Shown: one piece after another, positions 9,944 to 19,727 of the stretch
Numbering within the stretch: the first letter of the stretch is position 1
Layout of the letters: each line of letters begins with the position of its first letter
Assembly (NCBI GenBank): GCA_030323885.1
Contig: CM059189.1
Location: 47,871,015-47,935,014 of the forward strand
Origin: Branchipolynoe longqiensis
Lineage: Eukaryota; Annelida; Polychaeta; Phyllodocida; Polynoidae
Reading direction: 5' to 3'
Length of the DNA stretch: 64,000 bases
Position numbers and translations under genes: made by a program
The notes under the pieces: generated by a model
The model's input: the letters and a program-made list of their open reading frames with translations, nothing else
The model's database searches: none
Told to the model about the DNA's origin: nothing

Positions 9944-10318
9944 TTAGCCGCTCTTAATTAATAGAAATGGAGACAGTTCTTCAGATGTGGTGGATCGTAG
10001 CACTGGCTCCAAGATATATGTAATGCTTGACCAGTATGCATCCAGTCGGGACTTGAAACAGTTCACCGACTCTGCTGCTACGACACTCTCCGGCAGGTCA
10101 TTCCACAGGTCAACCACCCTAAAGCCGAAGAAGTTGTGTCGCAGCTCCAGTCTGGAGTCCCGCTTCCTCAGCTTCAGGGGGTGCCCTCTGGTCCTGGTGT
10201 TGGAGTCTCTGATAAGGGGGCTGCCTGTCTTGTAGATACCATGGAGATATTTGAATACTTCAATCATATCCCCCCTGGCCCATCTGTAGTACATACTTGG
10301 GATCTTCAAATGACACAT
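9944..10318 (-). pseudogene. CR1-like LINE C-terminal fragment
   Basis: Reads YYRWARGDMIEVFKYLHGIY, then TRGHPLKLRKRDSRLELRHN and FFGFRVVDLWNDLPESVVAA to about LDAYW, the conserved C-terminus of CR1/Jockey-type RT polyproteins. 5' truncated and dead. Confidence 0.8.
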
Positions 10319-10569
10319 ACGTTGTTCATAGGGTATTTCATCAATTCACGGTCTCTGACTATATTGAGAGACCATCTATATATCTACATTATCTGCTATA
10401 TTACAGGTTCATGCAAGGTTCCTGTTTCAATATAGTGCTGCAATCTGGTGAATTCATCTGTACCATTATGTGGTAAAGCATATCGGTGGCGCTGTCTAAT
10501 TGTGGAGTTAACAACACTCATGGTCACATGACTCAAAATGGATGCCACTCTGGTTGAAGTGAACAAAGT

Positions 10570-10740
10570 TCTTAAAAAAACCATCAAAATTTATATGAAA
10601 TGTGTCCGGTAAGCACACAAAAAGACTGTGCTGTCAACAACCTGAACATGGCGAAGCATCAGTGGGGTATGAAGATGCACGTTGGCAGCACCGATTAACA
10701 GAGGAGTAGTGATCAGAACAACCCTAAAACGTAACCACCG
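10570..10740 (+). repeat. Unclassified repeat R5
   Basis: Shares ATGGCGAAGCATCAGTGG and GAGTAGTGATCAGAACAACC with an inverted copy at 20690-20860. No coding sequence. Confidence 0.55.
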
Positions 10741-11526
10741 TAAAGCGCCTGTCACACCTTACCGGACTGAGTACCAGACACCACTGGACAAAGAATTGTC
10801 TAGTCCGGTGCTCTCCGGTACACAAAATATATCGAAAGGTATCGAAATGGAGTGTAATTGGGTCAATTGCCGCCAGACAACTGGACAAGTACCGTAAATG
10901 TACCGTACATGTACCGGACGAGAACCGGACCAACCGACCATCAACTGGACACGTACCGGACTGTATTTTTTTATTTTCTTGGTATTGTCTTGGGGGTGAT
11001 GAAAATGGGAAATATTGTGCATAAAACAGGACTCAAACCCACATCGCTTTACATTCCGGGCCAGTGTGCTAACCATTACACCACCTAGGCTCCCTGATAT
11101 CAACACACTACCCACGCCTACCTGTCTACGTGGTAAGGTCAGTGCCGACTACTACAGTATATATATATTTTATTGACGTTCTCGCCACCGGACAATTCCG
11201 GAAGCAAACTGGACACCAACGGATGGGTACCGGACACCAATGGATGGGTATCGGACACCAATGGATGGGTATCGGACACATATGGATGGGTACCAGACAT
11301 GAACTGGACAAAACCGGACACCAACCGGACACCAACCGGTCATGTCAGTCCAGTGGTGTCTGGTAGAAGTTTTGTGCATGTTCAAAACTTGTACCAGACA
11401 CCGCCGGACACCACCGGACACCGCAGTATGGGTACTGGATATGTACCGGACATCGCCATATACAACCGGACAGTGTCCGGTTCACGTCCCGTTTCCCAGT
11501 CCGGTAAGGTGTGACTGGGCCTTTAA
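10741..11526. mobile_element. GTCACAC-ended palindromic element E1, with S2 SINE inside
   Basis: Ends TAAAGCGCCTGTCACACCTT and, inverted, TTAAAGGCCCAGTCACACCT. The right end carries TTAA (11523-11526). The arms are built from the words ACCGGACA and GGACACCAATGGATGGGTA, the latter in tandem at 11210-11300. A core at about 11368-11394 has TTTTGTGCATGTTCAAAA. An S2 SINE in minus orientation interrupts the left arm at about 10970-11176. Confidence 0.7.
10975..11176 (-). repeat. S2 tRNA-like SINE inside E1
   Basis: Inverted copy with GGTGATGAAAATGGGAAATA, TGTGCTAACCATTACACCAC and CTAGGCTCCCTGATATCAAC, followed by a TA-rich stretch. Similar to the copies at 19788 and 56238. Confidence 0.75.
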
Positions 11527-11527
11527 G

Positions 11528-11560
11528 TATTATATATATATATATATATATATATAGGTT
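11528..11560. repeat. TA microsatellite
   Basis: Alternating TA directly beside the right end of E1. Confidence 0.8.
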
Positions 11561-11636
11561 CATTTCCCAGAAGCAGGAACGCCTGCCCAAGTTCAACACA
11601 GTCACGGATCCACCAACTGCGTTTAAAGTTTCGTAC

Positions 11637-11843
11637 CTCTAGCATCGCAGATCTGGAGAGTTCCACTCCACGTGCCCTCCTTCAGACACGTCCTGGTCTC
11701 GGGCCCCTGCAGGACGTATCCATCGTGACACGTGACCCTCACGTGGTCACCAACACCAAACCCGTCCCACGCAGATTCGTTACCGGAAGTCGAGACGTAG
11801 CCATTTTCTATGTCGGAGCTGAAGATGGGTGGACAGCGCACCG
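11637..11843 (-). CDS. CCP/sushi domain 3 exon
   Basis: 207-bp symmetric phase 1-1 exon with an excellent acceptor (CCCTCCCTTCTCACCTTAAG); donor AGAG/GTACGA. The translation contains RCPPIFSSDIENGY, VGDHVRVTCHDGYVLQG, RTCLKEGTWSG and ICDAR: four CCP cysteines and the conserved Trp. One N-glycosylation sequon (NES). Confidence 0.92.
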
Positions 11844-11924
11844 CTTAAGGTGAGAAGGGAGGGGGGAGAAGATGTCAGTATATTTTTTAGTCGGGGGGGG
11901 TCATTTTTATTCATCTGAATACAG

Positions 11925-11965
11925 TCTTTTTTCAGCGCCGAGGCACTGATCTTCCAGCCATGCTT
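11925..11965 (-). repeat. LINE 3' end fragment
   Basis: TCAGCGCCGAGGCACTGATC matches, inverted, the end of the LINE at 62180-62213. Confidence 0.5.
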
Positions 11966-12040
11966 AACTTCAGTCTTTTACACTATTTAATTACAAGAAC
12001 AATCTTAAGATAATAAAATATTGTTATTACATTCGTCTAA

Positions 12041-12394
12041 TTAAAGCTACATAGTCTGCTGGAACATTACATTTTCAAAACCAAAACAATTATCCAGATT
12101 TGATTCTACATATCTAACTTAGATAATGATGCACTTATTAAGCATTCATTGCCACATAGAAGAGGATGCTGAGCCAATTTAATAGAACCTGTTACTAATG
12201 AAGCCTATGGTGTCAGAGTTTTGGCGTGCTTGCCAAAACTAATTTGACATGTTTACACTTAAAATATCTCAAAAGTTAGTCATTTAAAATAAATATTACT
12301 TCAATCTAAAGTAAGGTAGATTATAACAATCAATTTAATATATTTATCTCAGAAAAATGACAGAAATTCTAAACCATCGGACTATGGAACTTTA
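12041..12394 (-). mobile_element. MITE, TTAAAGTTGCAT family (M2)
   Basis: Inverted ends TTAAAGCTACATAGTCTGCT and CCATCGGACTATGGAACTTT with the family interior (CTTATTAAGCATTCATTG). Confidence 0.8.
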
Positions 12395-12432
12395 CCTTCA
12401 ATCCTTTACATTATTTAATTACAATAGCAATC

Positions 12433-12560
12433 TTAAAGTTGCATAGTCCCACGGTTTTGAGTTTCTGTCATTTTCTGAGATACAAATATAAGTTTTCTGC
12501 ATTAAGAGGTTCTGTTAAATTGCCTCAGTATGCCCTTCTATCTGACGAGAAATGCTTAAT
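12433..12560 (+). mobile_element. MITE fragment (M3), internally deleted and cut by a SINE
   Basis: TTAAAGTTGCATAGTCCCAC start, jumps from the left interior to TTAAGAGGTTCTGTTAAATT, and ends where the S3 SINE begins near 12560. Confidence 0.65.
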
Positions 12561-12849
12561 AAGTGTTGTTCTTCACCCCCTGGGTCACCTCCGTAAGGGG
12601 TGAATCTTTTATCGACACAAACAGTAGAATGGAAAACAGGACACTTATGTGTGCCATATAAAAGACCCCTTGCTGCTTTTCGGAAAGAGTAACCTGTGTG
12701 CCGGTAGTGGGTTTCCTCCAAAGAAATAAGTCAGAATGACCATATGTTTTACCCCTGTCACATTACGACGTTTCTCGCCAACGCGCGTCGATGTGTGTCA
12801 CTTTTTGGCGCTACGTCGGGAGACGTCTGGAATCGTTACGCGCGTGTTA

Positions 12850-13677
12850 TACCCCAGTCACACGAGAGGCAGCGTTCGCCGCCAACCTCCCTACGCCCAA
12901 AAGGACGCCAACCACCCAGCGTTCCATCGGATACATTGATTCAAATGTGCCATGTCGGCGCCATGTCAGCGCCATGTCGGCGCCATGTCGGCGCCGACCA
13001 CATGGTGACTGCAGCATCGCATGTGTTAAAGTTGCATTGTCCGATGGTTTTGAATTTCTGTATTTTTTCTGAGATAAATATATTAGATCGATCACTCGTA
13101 TCTACTCTACATTAGTTCAAAGTTACTTTTATTTTAAATGGTAAACTTTTAAATTATTTTGAGTGCAAACATGGAAAATTAGTTTTGGCAAGCTTGCCAA
13201 AACTCTGACACCATAGACTTCTGCAGTAACAGGTTCTATTAAATTGACTCAGTATTGCCTTATACGCAGAAACAAATGCTTAATAAGTGCATCAGTATCT
13301 AAGTTAGATATGTAAAATCAAATCTAGATAATTGGTTTGGTTTTAAAAATTTGATATTTCATCGGACTATGCAGCTTTAACACCAACCCAGGGCGGCGCC
13401 AGGGCGGCGCCAGGGCGGCGCCAGGGCGGCGCCAGGGCAGCGCCAGGGCGGCGCCAGGGCACCAACCATTTTGAATGGCGCCGCCGGAACAGGGCGCAAG
13501 GAGGTTGCACGTGCAGCAGCAGCAACCTCCTTGCGCCCAAAATTTCCGAAATGGGCGCCGGGAGGGTGGCGATTTCGCGGCGCCAGGACTCAATGAGGGC
13601 GTAAGGAGGGCGCAAGGAGGAGGTTTTGACGTCGCGAATCGATCGTTAGCGAACGCAGGCCTCGTGTGACTGGGGTA
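12850..13677. mobile_element. GTCACAC-ended element E4 inner
   Basis: Inverted ends TACCCCAGTCACACGAG and CTCGTGTGACTGGGGTA. Left arm words GGCGCCATGTC; right arm six tandem GGCGGCGCCAG units at about 13390-13462, then an inverted pair CAAGGAGGTTGC/GCAACCTCCTTG around 13497-13535. A MITE sits inside. Confidence 0.7.
13026..13380 (+). mobile_element. MITE, TTAAAGTTGCAT family (M4), inside E4 inner
   Basis: Complete copy from TTAAAGTTGCATTGTCCGAT to ATCGGACTATGCAGCTTTAA. Confidence 0.85.
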
Positions 13678-14216
13678 TTAGGCATGCGTTGGTAATCGTT
13701 GATGGACGGCAACGGTCGGCAATGCGCGTCAGGGTATCGGCATGTGCTTGCACAAAACTTTTGACGTGTGACAATGCATGACAATGTGCAGGTGCCAATA
13801 TTATGGCGACGTCAGAAGCACGTCGACATCGCTGGAATAACGTAATGCGAACGCCAAGCACACGTCGCACCCGCGTTAGGGTAGTGCCAACATGTTGCGT
13901 CAAAATGTTGCTTTGTTATTTTATGTCCTAGCTACATCTAAGGTCATATCAGGACGGCGTGCCAAACTTTTTGGGTTTTTTTCTCACGCACCGATATACG
14001 TTACCACAACGTCGGCCGCACGCTACCAACATGTTGCGCTGACGTCAAACTTTTTCCCAAAAAGCCGAAAAGTTTGACGTTTCTCGACTTTTTTAGGCGT
14101 TGGCGGCGCGCCGGCGAGAAGCGTCGTAATGTGACACCACCATTTGATGAACATCAATGTGCTCTAGAGGCGTCGTTAAATAAAAGAAACTTTTCTTTGG
14201 AACGTGGGTCACTTAC

Positions 14217-14420
14217 GTTTGCATTTCGGCGGGGCTCGGTCCCAGCCACTGTCGGGTTCCCCGAGCTCAGACCCGACACACTGCAGGTTGGCGCCACCTA
14301 GAGGACTCAGGGTGAAGCCGGGGTCGCAGCCGAACGACACCCACTCGCCCACTGTCACGGCCGGACGCTCCTCTCCCACCACCCGGCCGTCGGGCAGCGC
14401 CGGAACGTCGCACCGCGTCG
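14217..14420 (-). CDS. CCP/sushi domain 2 exon
   Basis: 204-bp symmetric phase 1-1 exon; acceptor GCATGCCCGCTGACAG, donor GTAAGT. The translation has TRCDVPALPDGRVVG, GEWVSFGCDPGFTLSP, LQCVGSELG and WDRAPPKCK: four CCP cysteines and the Trp. GC-rich compared with its surroundings, as expected for coding sequence here. An S3 SINE tail ends only 25 bp beyond its donor. Confidence 0.92.
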
Positions 14421-14476
14421 CTGTCAGCGGGCATGCGCACATAAAGTAGGTCACGCTTATTTAGGTCACACGTTCC

Positions 14477-14830
14477 TTAAAGTTGCATAGTCCGATGAAA
14501 ACATCAAATTTTCAAAACCAAAACACTTATCTAGATTTGATTCTACATATTCAACTTAGACACGGGTGCACGTATTAAGCATGTGTTGCTGCATAGAAGG
14601 GCATAATAAGGCAATTAATAGAACCCGTTACTACTGAAGTCTATGGTGTCAGAGTCTTTGTGTGCTTGCCAAAATTATTTTCGTATGTTTTGACATCAAA
14701 TATCTCCAAACTTAGCCATTTAAAATGAAAGTTACTTCAAAGTAAAGTAAAGTAGATTATAACGATTAGTATAATATATTTATCTCAGAAAATAGCAAAA
14801 ACTCAAAAGCATCGGACTATGCAACTTTAA
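14477..14830 (-). mobile_element. MITE, TTAAAGTTGCAT family (M5)
   Basis: Complete copy with ends TTAAAGTTGCATAGTCCGAT and ATCGGACTATGCAACTTTAA. Confidence 0.85.
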
Positions 14831-15056
14831 CTTACAGATCCTCTTCTGGCTGATCTAGGCCCTATTTGGGTCTCTAATAATGCCAGCTCGTTATGGTAAA
14901 AAAAAAAAACCCATCTCATTTGCACACATACGGAGGTGGACGTAGCCTTGAAGTTCAACTTCAACTTGAAGTCATATAATTATAAGTGTTGGTGTCCTCT
15001 CCAATGTCTATCCAGCCCGTTATCCCTCCCAATGGGCCATCCTTCTCCCTCCTAGG

Positions 15057-15346
15057 CCGTGTATCCATAGACTGTTCCCTTGTGGCGTTTTCCCTTGTTC
15101 TGTGTTTGTCTGTGACCTTGTTACGCACCACACAGACAATGAACATGTTCATACTCTATGTTCCTGGTCAGTATGTCACATTTGCTGTGCACAAGGCCAT
15201 ACAGTCCCTGGGTCGAACCTATGAGAATGGCCACTAAGCAAAACACAGGTTCACTCATTGTCTGTGTGGCACATCACAAGGTCACACGCGAACACAGAAC
15301 AAGGGAACACAGAACAAGGGAACAGTCTATGGACACGCATCCTTTC
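15057..15346. mobile_element. Fold-back element with about 85-bp arms
   Basis: The left arm 15058-15145 (ATCCATAGACTGTTCCCTTG, then GTGACCTTGTTACGCACCAC) pairs with 15250-15341 (ATGGACACG end inverted). The loop is about 110 bp. ACAGAACAAGGGA is doubled in the right arm. No coding sequence. Confidence 0.65.
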
Positions 15347-16026
15347 ATTCACCCCTAAAACTGTGGGTGTGTGTCTTTAGTTTTTTTAGAAACACACTCT
15401 ACTCCCCTAGCTCTTGAAGATGTTGCAATCCCCTTATAATTCATTGATCGATAAGGTGTGACCTCTATCGGATAAAGTAGGCCACAAACTAAACAGCGAA
15501 GAAGAGTGGGTTCACAAGCATAGGTGGCGGCCAGTGATACAGGAGTCTGGTAGATATAGTTCCCTTCTTACCGAATAATAGCTCAAACACATGCTTAGTT
15601 GGTTCTATTATTTATATACACATATAATCAACTCTGTAGTGTATACAACAGTAACTTTGACTTTCCTTCACAAACTTGGCAATAAACCCCCAAAATGGCA
15701 TGGGTATCTATCTATATTGCATACCGCATTCGCATGCCACAGACCACATATATATGGAATCTTAGCTTTATCCGGTTTCCAGGAATCCGGAATCACCAGA
15801 AAGCCGGCAATCATTTTAACTGGTTAAATACAATTTAGTGCTTTACTTTTCATTGTTTATTTTATAGGTTAAGTATATATCTAGGCTGTCTCAAGAAAAT
15901 CCCGAAATCTTGGTCACTTTTGGTCCAAGGCTTACCTAGTATATGGTCTGACTTGACATTGTCAGAGCATGGTAGCTGATGACCAAAAATATATAGAATC
16001 CTGCAGTAGATTGCTGAGAGAGGAGC
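15347..16026. other. Intron sequence, nothing recognised
   Basis: AT-rich; a possible transposon end AGGCTGTCTCAAGAAAATCC at 15881 has no partner that I can find. Confidence 0.4.
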
Positions 16027-16560
16027 AAGTTATTACGGTACTCACGTAGGCACTCACTCGGACAACGGGTCCCATACAAAGTCTTGAGGCTCGCCTAATA
16101 ATACGCAAGTTTTTACAGTACTCACATAGGCACTGTGGCAACGAGTCCCACTCAAAGTCTTTAGGCTCGCCTCATCATACGCAAGTTTTTAAGGTACTTA
16201 CATAGGCACTCAGCCAATGGGTCCCACTCAAAGTCTTCAGACTCGCCTAATAATACGCACATCTTTACGGTACTCACGTAGGCACTCAGGCAACAAGTCC
16301 CACTCAGTCTTTAGACTCGCCTAATAATGCGCAAGTTTTTACGGTATTCATGTAGCCACTCGGGCAATGGGTCCACTCAAAGTATTGTGGCTCGCCTAAT
16401 AATACGCAAGCTTTTACGGTACTTACATCAGGCTCGTCTAATAATGGGCAAGTTTTTACGGTACTTACATAGGCACTTGGGCAATGGGTCCCACTCAAAG
16501 TCTTGAGGCTCACCTAATAATTCGCAAGTTTTTATGGTACTCACGTAGGCACTCGGGCAA
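16027..16560 (-). repeat. 76-bp minisatellite made of an exon end plus splice donor
   Basis: Eight units, period 74-80 bp (one shortened to 42), of which the rightmost is the real CCP1 exon end. Read on the minus strand, each full unit has GACTTTGAGTGGGACCCG..., the exon's last codons, then the donor and about 30 bases of intron. Donor positions equivalent to 16545: 16046, 16126, 16202, 16278, 16352, 16427 and 16469. GTGAGT or GTAAGT is kept in all except the 16352 unit (ATGAAT). Confidence 0.85.
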
Positions 16561-16739
16561 TGGATCCCACTCAAAGTCTTCATTGCAGTTCACCTCTGGC
16601 AGGGTGCTTGGAGAGTAGCCTACGTCACACCGGAACGCTATGTAGTCTCCGGGCAGATACTTGCCGGGGACCTCCTGGTCATCGTCCTCCACGGCCCGGT
16701 GAGGGGAGCTCCCCGGGGGGGCGCATTCAGTTTTACCGA
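16545..16739 (-). CDS. CCP/sushi domain 1 exon
   Basis: 195-bp symmetric phase 1-1 exon. The acceptor ends ACCATAATAAG (weak pyrimidine tract); donor CTAC/GTGAGT. The translation has GKTECAPPGSSPHRAVEDDD, YLPGDYIAFRCDVGYSPS, VNCNEDFEWDPLPECL: four CCP cysteines and the Trp. Its last 33 bases are the seed of the adjacent minisatellite. Reading through the donor gives 12 more codons and a stop at 16508-16510, so intron retention would yield a short secreted one-CCP product. Confidence 0.88.
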
Positions 16740-16789
16740 CTTATTATGGTGGAGAATGATAAATAATTTAAAATTATGACAATGTTTGT

Positions 16790-17480
16790 TTGTTGTTGTT
16801 GACGTCCTAGCAACATCTAAAGTCAAATCATATGAATGACGGGTATGGACTTGTGACAGTGCACACTCATGGTGACTTTATAGTGCTTGCTGTCCAACTG
16901 GAAGTCCATGTCACTGGAACCATGACCCGATACCCCACACAGTCACATTATCCTGACACTGAGCTAACCAGGCTTTGTCCTATCCTATTAATGCCGAAGA
17001 CCAGACTTGATGGCCGAATGAGTTAGAGCGTCCATCTCCCGTGCTGGTAGATTGTGGGGTCGTGGGTTCAAACACTGGTCGAGTCAAACGAATGACTTCA
17101 AAATTGATACTTGTCACTTCCTAGCCAGGCGCTCGGCATTATTAGGACAGGGCAAGGACTGGTGTGCTCAGTGTCAGGATAATGTGACTGAGTGGGATAC
17201 TAGGTCATGGTGCCGACGGCCTGGTTTCCCAGTGGGACAGCACTATTAAGTTGCCATGAGTGCGCACTGTCACAAGTCGGTACCCGTCCTGATATCACCG
17301 TAGATGTTTCTAGGATGTAAAACAACAACAAACAAACAAACAATATTAATGCCGAAAGCCAGGCTAGGTAGCAACAAGACTAGTATCAATCTTTTAAGTC
17401 ATTAGTTTAACTCGACTGGGATTCTAACTCCCGACTTTCCGCACGGGCAGCCTGCGCTGTACCAATTCGGCTATCGCGTC
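16790..17480 (-). repeat. S1 SINE (outer) split by another S1 SINE
   Basis: Outer copy 16790-17004 and 17345-17480, tRNA-like head on the right (CCAATTCGGCTATCGCGTCC). Interrupted by the inverted copy at 17005-17344. Confidence 0.85.
17005..17344 (+). repeat. Full-length S1 SINE with 18-bp target duplication
   Basis: 340-bp insert flanked by ATTAATGCCGAAGACCAG (16987-17004) and ATTAATGCCGAAAGCCAG (17345-17362). This defines the S1 family: tRNA-derived head with A box-like TGGCCGAATGAGTTAGAG and B box-like GGTTCAAACAC, middle GATAATGTGACTGAGTGGGA, 3' module GATATCACCGTAGATGTTTC and an (AAC)n(AAAC)n tail. The duplication and tail show retroposition by a LINE enzyme. Confidence 0.88.
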
Positions 17481-17577
17481 CGGTATGATAATGGTGAGAC
17501 CCCTCTACATACATACAAGAAATAACGCTATGAACAGACGATAGATGATAATTTTGATATTAAGTGGTCTTTTTTTG

Positions 17578-17640
17578 TTTCGCCCTTGCAACATCTGACA
17601 TCATATCAGGATGGGCATCGACTTGTGATGAGGCCTATAC
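17578..17640 (-). repeat. S1 SINE 3' fragment
   Basis: CTTGCAACATCTGACATCAT and ATCAGGATGGGCATCGACTT only. Confidence 0.6.
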
Positions 17641-17690
17641 AGAAATGTTGCTAGTTTCATTCTTGAAAGTGATAAAGCTCTAATGATGCC

Positions 17691-18022
17691 TTAAGCCCCA
17701 GTCACACCTCACCGGATTGGGGGAAACGGACAGAAACCGAACAAAGTCCGTTTTGTGTCCGTACAAGTTTTGAACATGCACAAAACTAAGAACGGATGCC
17801 GCCGGACTGACGTCTACGGTTCTTGTCCGGTTTGAGTTCATTTCGTCAGTTGGCTATCCGTTCATGTCTGTTTCATGTCCGTTTCATGTCTGTTTCATGT
17901 CCATTTTATCCGGCAGCCTTCGCAACACTTTGACACATTTTAATACATTTTGATACTTATCACCACCGGACTAGACAATTCTGTCCGTTGGTCAATCGGG
18001 TGAGGTGTGACTGAGCCTTTAA
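17691..18022. mobile_element. GTCACAC-ended palindromic element E2
   Basis: Complete 332-bp copy: TTAAGCCCCAGTCACACCTC at the left and inverted TTAAAGGCTCAGTCACACCT at the right, TTAA at both outer borders (17691-17694 and 18019-18022). Arms use CCGTTTCATGT and ACCGGACT words. The core 17769-17795 shares 27 bases with E1 on the opposite strand, including CATGCACAAAACT. Confidence 0.75.
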
Positions 18023-18156
18023 TAAAAACATAAAAGAAACAAGGCAATAATTCCTAAATGACTTTAATAATTCCTTTACACTTGCATTGTTCATGTTGGC
18101 TTGGCCTGGTGGGGGCCATAATGTATGATATATGATAAATATAATGTATTCCAAAC

Positions 18157-18220
18157 CTGCGGTGTTGACAAATATGGCGCCCAAAATAGCAACAATCGGG
18201 AACCAGCGGGACAGCTTCTG
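18157..18220 (-). CDS. Signal peptide exon of factor B-like gene
   Basis: 64-bp exon, phase 0 in, phase 1 out. The acceptor follows a long pyrimidine tract (18223-18270, rich in CTTCTCTTTTTT) ending CATGTCAG; the donor GCAG/GTTTGG is weak. It encodes QKLSRWFPIVAILGAIFVNT plus Ala: a short basic start, a hydrophobic core WFPIVAILGAIFV and a small-residue cleavage zone before the first CCP. With the ATG supplied by the exon ending at 21192 this makes a textbook signal peptide. The phase joins exactly to CCP1 at 16739. Confidence 0.72.
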
Positions 18221-18387
18221 CTGACATGCGGATATAAAAAAAATTATAGAATAAAAAAGAGAAGGTTATTTTAGTTTATTTTACAGACCTACACATCCTA
18301 ATATAACGATCCTTAATGAGAGTATCAAAACAAAGAATAAAGCTTTAGTTCATGCGCTGTACTTCCTGGGTATTTTTAATTTAAATC

Positions 18388-18530
18388 ATCATCATCATGC
18401 TGTCGGTCGCGATGCGACAAAGACTGCTTTCATTACTTGACGGCAGCTCTCCATTTAGCTCTCTGCTGTGAGAGTGATGTCCATGAGTCGGTCTTAATGT
18501 CTCTCAGCTTCAGGTTTACATTTCATGAAA
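18388..18530 (-). repeat. 3' end fragment of the zinc-finger-tailed LINE
   Basis: ATGCTGTCGGTCGC..., ACGGCAGCTCTCCATTTAGC and TGAGAGTGATGTCCATGAGT also occur at 37260-37390 and, inverted, at 35152-35275. 18531-18980 holds nothing that I recognise. Confidence 0.6.
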
Positions 18531-18984
18531 GCTGCCTGCAAAAGTGTTGAAGTGCTGTTGGCTTTTGCAAGTTACCAGCGGCACTCTCTCAGGGAGCAAA
18601 TAGAGGTTTCACACCGGCAAGAACATGTCCAGACAGGCGCAAAACTATTTGTCCCTGCAGTGGCTGGTCGGGAGATGTTAGGAGTTCCATACATCAACCA
18701 CCCTTAATGCTGCCACAGTGACATGGTTTTCTGTTCAGGGTTTGCTCCCTTAGCCTTCGGTTCTGTCAAGAACCTGTACCACAAGGCAGTGGTTTACAAC
18801 TCTGCAGGGCAGGGGCGTCAAACTCCCTGAGGTATTGCAATACCTGCATACCCATAATTTAAGTATACATCCAAATAGGAGTGTTTAACACTGTTTAAAA
18901 ACGAGCATGATTTTCATACTTCCTTCCAGTGTTATCTAAGTTCTGCCGGTAACTCCTGAGACAAAATAGTTTAGCCATGTGTGG

Positions 18985-19205
18985 GGTGAGTGAGGTTTTA
19001 AGTCTAGCGTTATAAGATCTTCAAGGAGGGGCCCAAACTTGCGATCAGGAAACACTCATTTTTTCTTTCGAGTGACACTGACAGATCAATGGAATAGTCT
19101 TCCAGACCAAGTGGTTGATTGGTTGCTGGAATTGTACGTCCTCGCAACATTTAAGGTCATATCAGGCGGGACCAAGTGGTTGAAGCACCAACGGTAGAAT
19201 ATAAA
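18985..19205 (+). pseudogene. LINE RT C-terminal fragment with S1 piece
   Basis: ATCAGGAAACACTCATTTTT...AATAGTCTTCCAGACCAAGT is the same LINE end as at 31475-31640, where it reads WNNLPDQVIETPTVEAFERR. It is interrupted at 19125-19175 by the S1 3' module. Confidence 0.55.
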
Positions 19206-19214
19206 TTAAGCCAT

Positions 19215-19252
19215 CATATATATCGATATATATATATATATGTATGTATATA

Positions 19253-19283
<31 letters not shown>

Positions 19284-19390
19284 CCAACTTCCGAGCCTAT
19301 GGAGTGTGCGGCCCTCCCCAGGAGGGGGGGGGGAGCGTAGATGAAGCTGGGATCCCCCCCCCCCCCCCACCACCACCACCACCACAGCAG
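19215..19390. repeat. TA microsatellite and homopolymer tracts
   Basis: Long TA/TATG run to 19285, then poly-G at 19325-19333 and poly-C then CCA repeats at 19353-19384. Confidence 0.85.
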
Positions 19391-19727
19391 GGGGCGGGGC
19401 GCAACACACTGCATACCGTATTACATGATCACCTTATCAGCTAGCTGGCCAACTGGGCAATAAATATACATCACAGAATAACACAGTCTGCATTCTGGAC
19501 CGAGCTACACCAGATAGGAGATTGTCTCAAGATTTTAAACAAACAAAAAAAGAAATTTGAATTGCCAATTTAAGATTAGTTAAGTAGTTTTAATGAGTTC
19601 TTTGTTAGCTCTTAGTCAATAAAGTCGTCGGGCTTGGTTGAGGACCAGCCAGAGATATTCGCTAATACCTATGTTTGTGTTTGTATAGAATATCTAGTTA
19701 TATATATGTAGGAGGCTGCACTGACCT

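Larger units (their letters stand above)
12751..14137. mobile_element. GTCACA-ended element E4 outer
   Basis: Inverted ends CCTGTCACATTACGACGTTT and AAGCGTCGTAATGTGACACC. Arms rich in ACGTCGGC/CGTCGCA-type words. Core near 13740-13765 with TTGCACAAAACTTTTGACG. It carries a second element of the same kind (12850-13677) and an S1 SINE fragment at 13912-13958. Confidence 0.7.
12560..14191 (+). repeat. S3 SINE split by a nested E4 element complex
   Basis: Left half 12560-12750 (TTTCCTCCAAAGAAATAAGT, then AGAATGACCATATG) and right half 14141-14191 (ATCAATGTGCTCTAGAGGCG, then TCGTTAAATAAAAG). Together they give one S3 copy, so everything between them is a later insertion. Confidence 0.75.

Noticed and set aside
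13367..13615. GC-rich frames near 13.4-13.6 kb
   Set aside because: Come from the GGCGGCGCC tandem arm of E4 inner.
16304..16513. 69-codon minus-strand frame over the exon minisatellite
   Set aside because: Out of frame with the CCP exon; a by-product of the 76-bp repeat.
2229..16739. SVEP1-like or other VWA-then-sushi protein
   Set aside because: Direction of the minus-strand gene puts the CCPs before VWA, the reverse of SVEP1.
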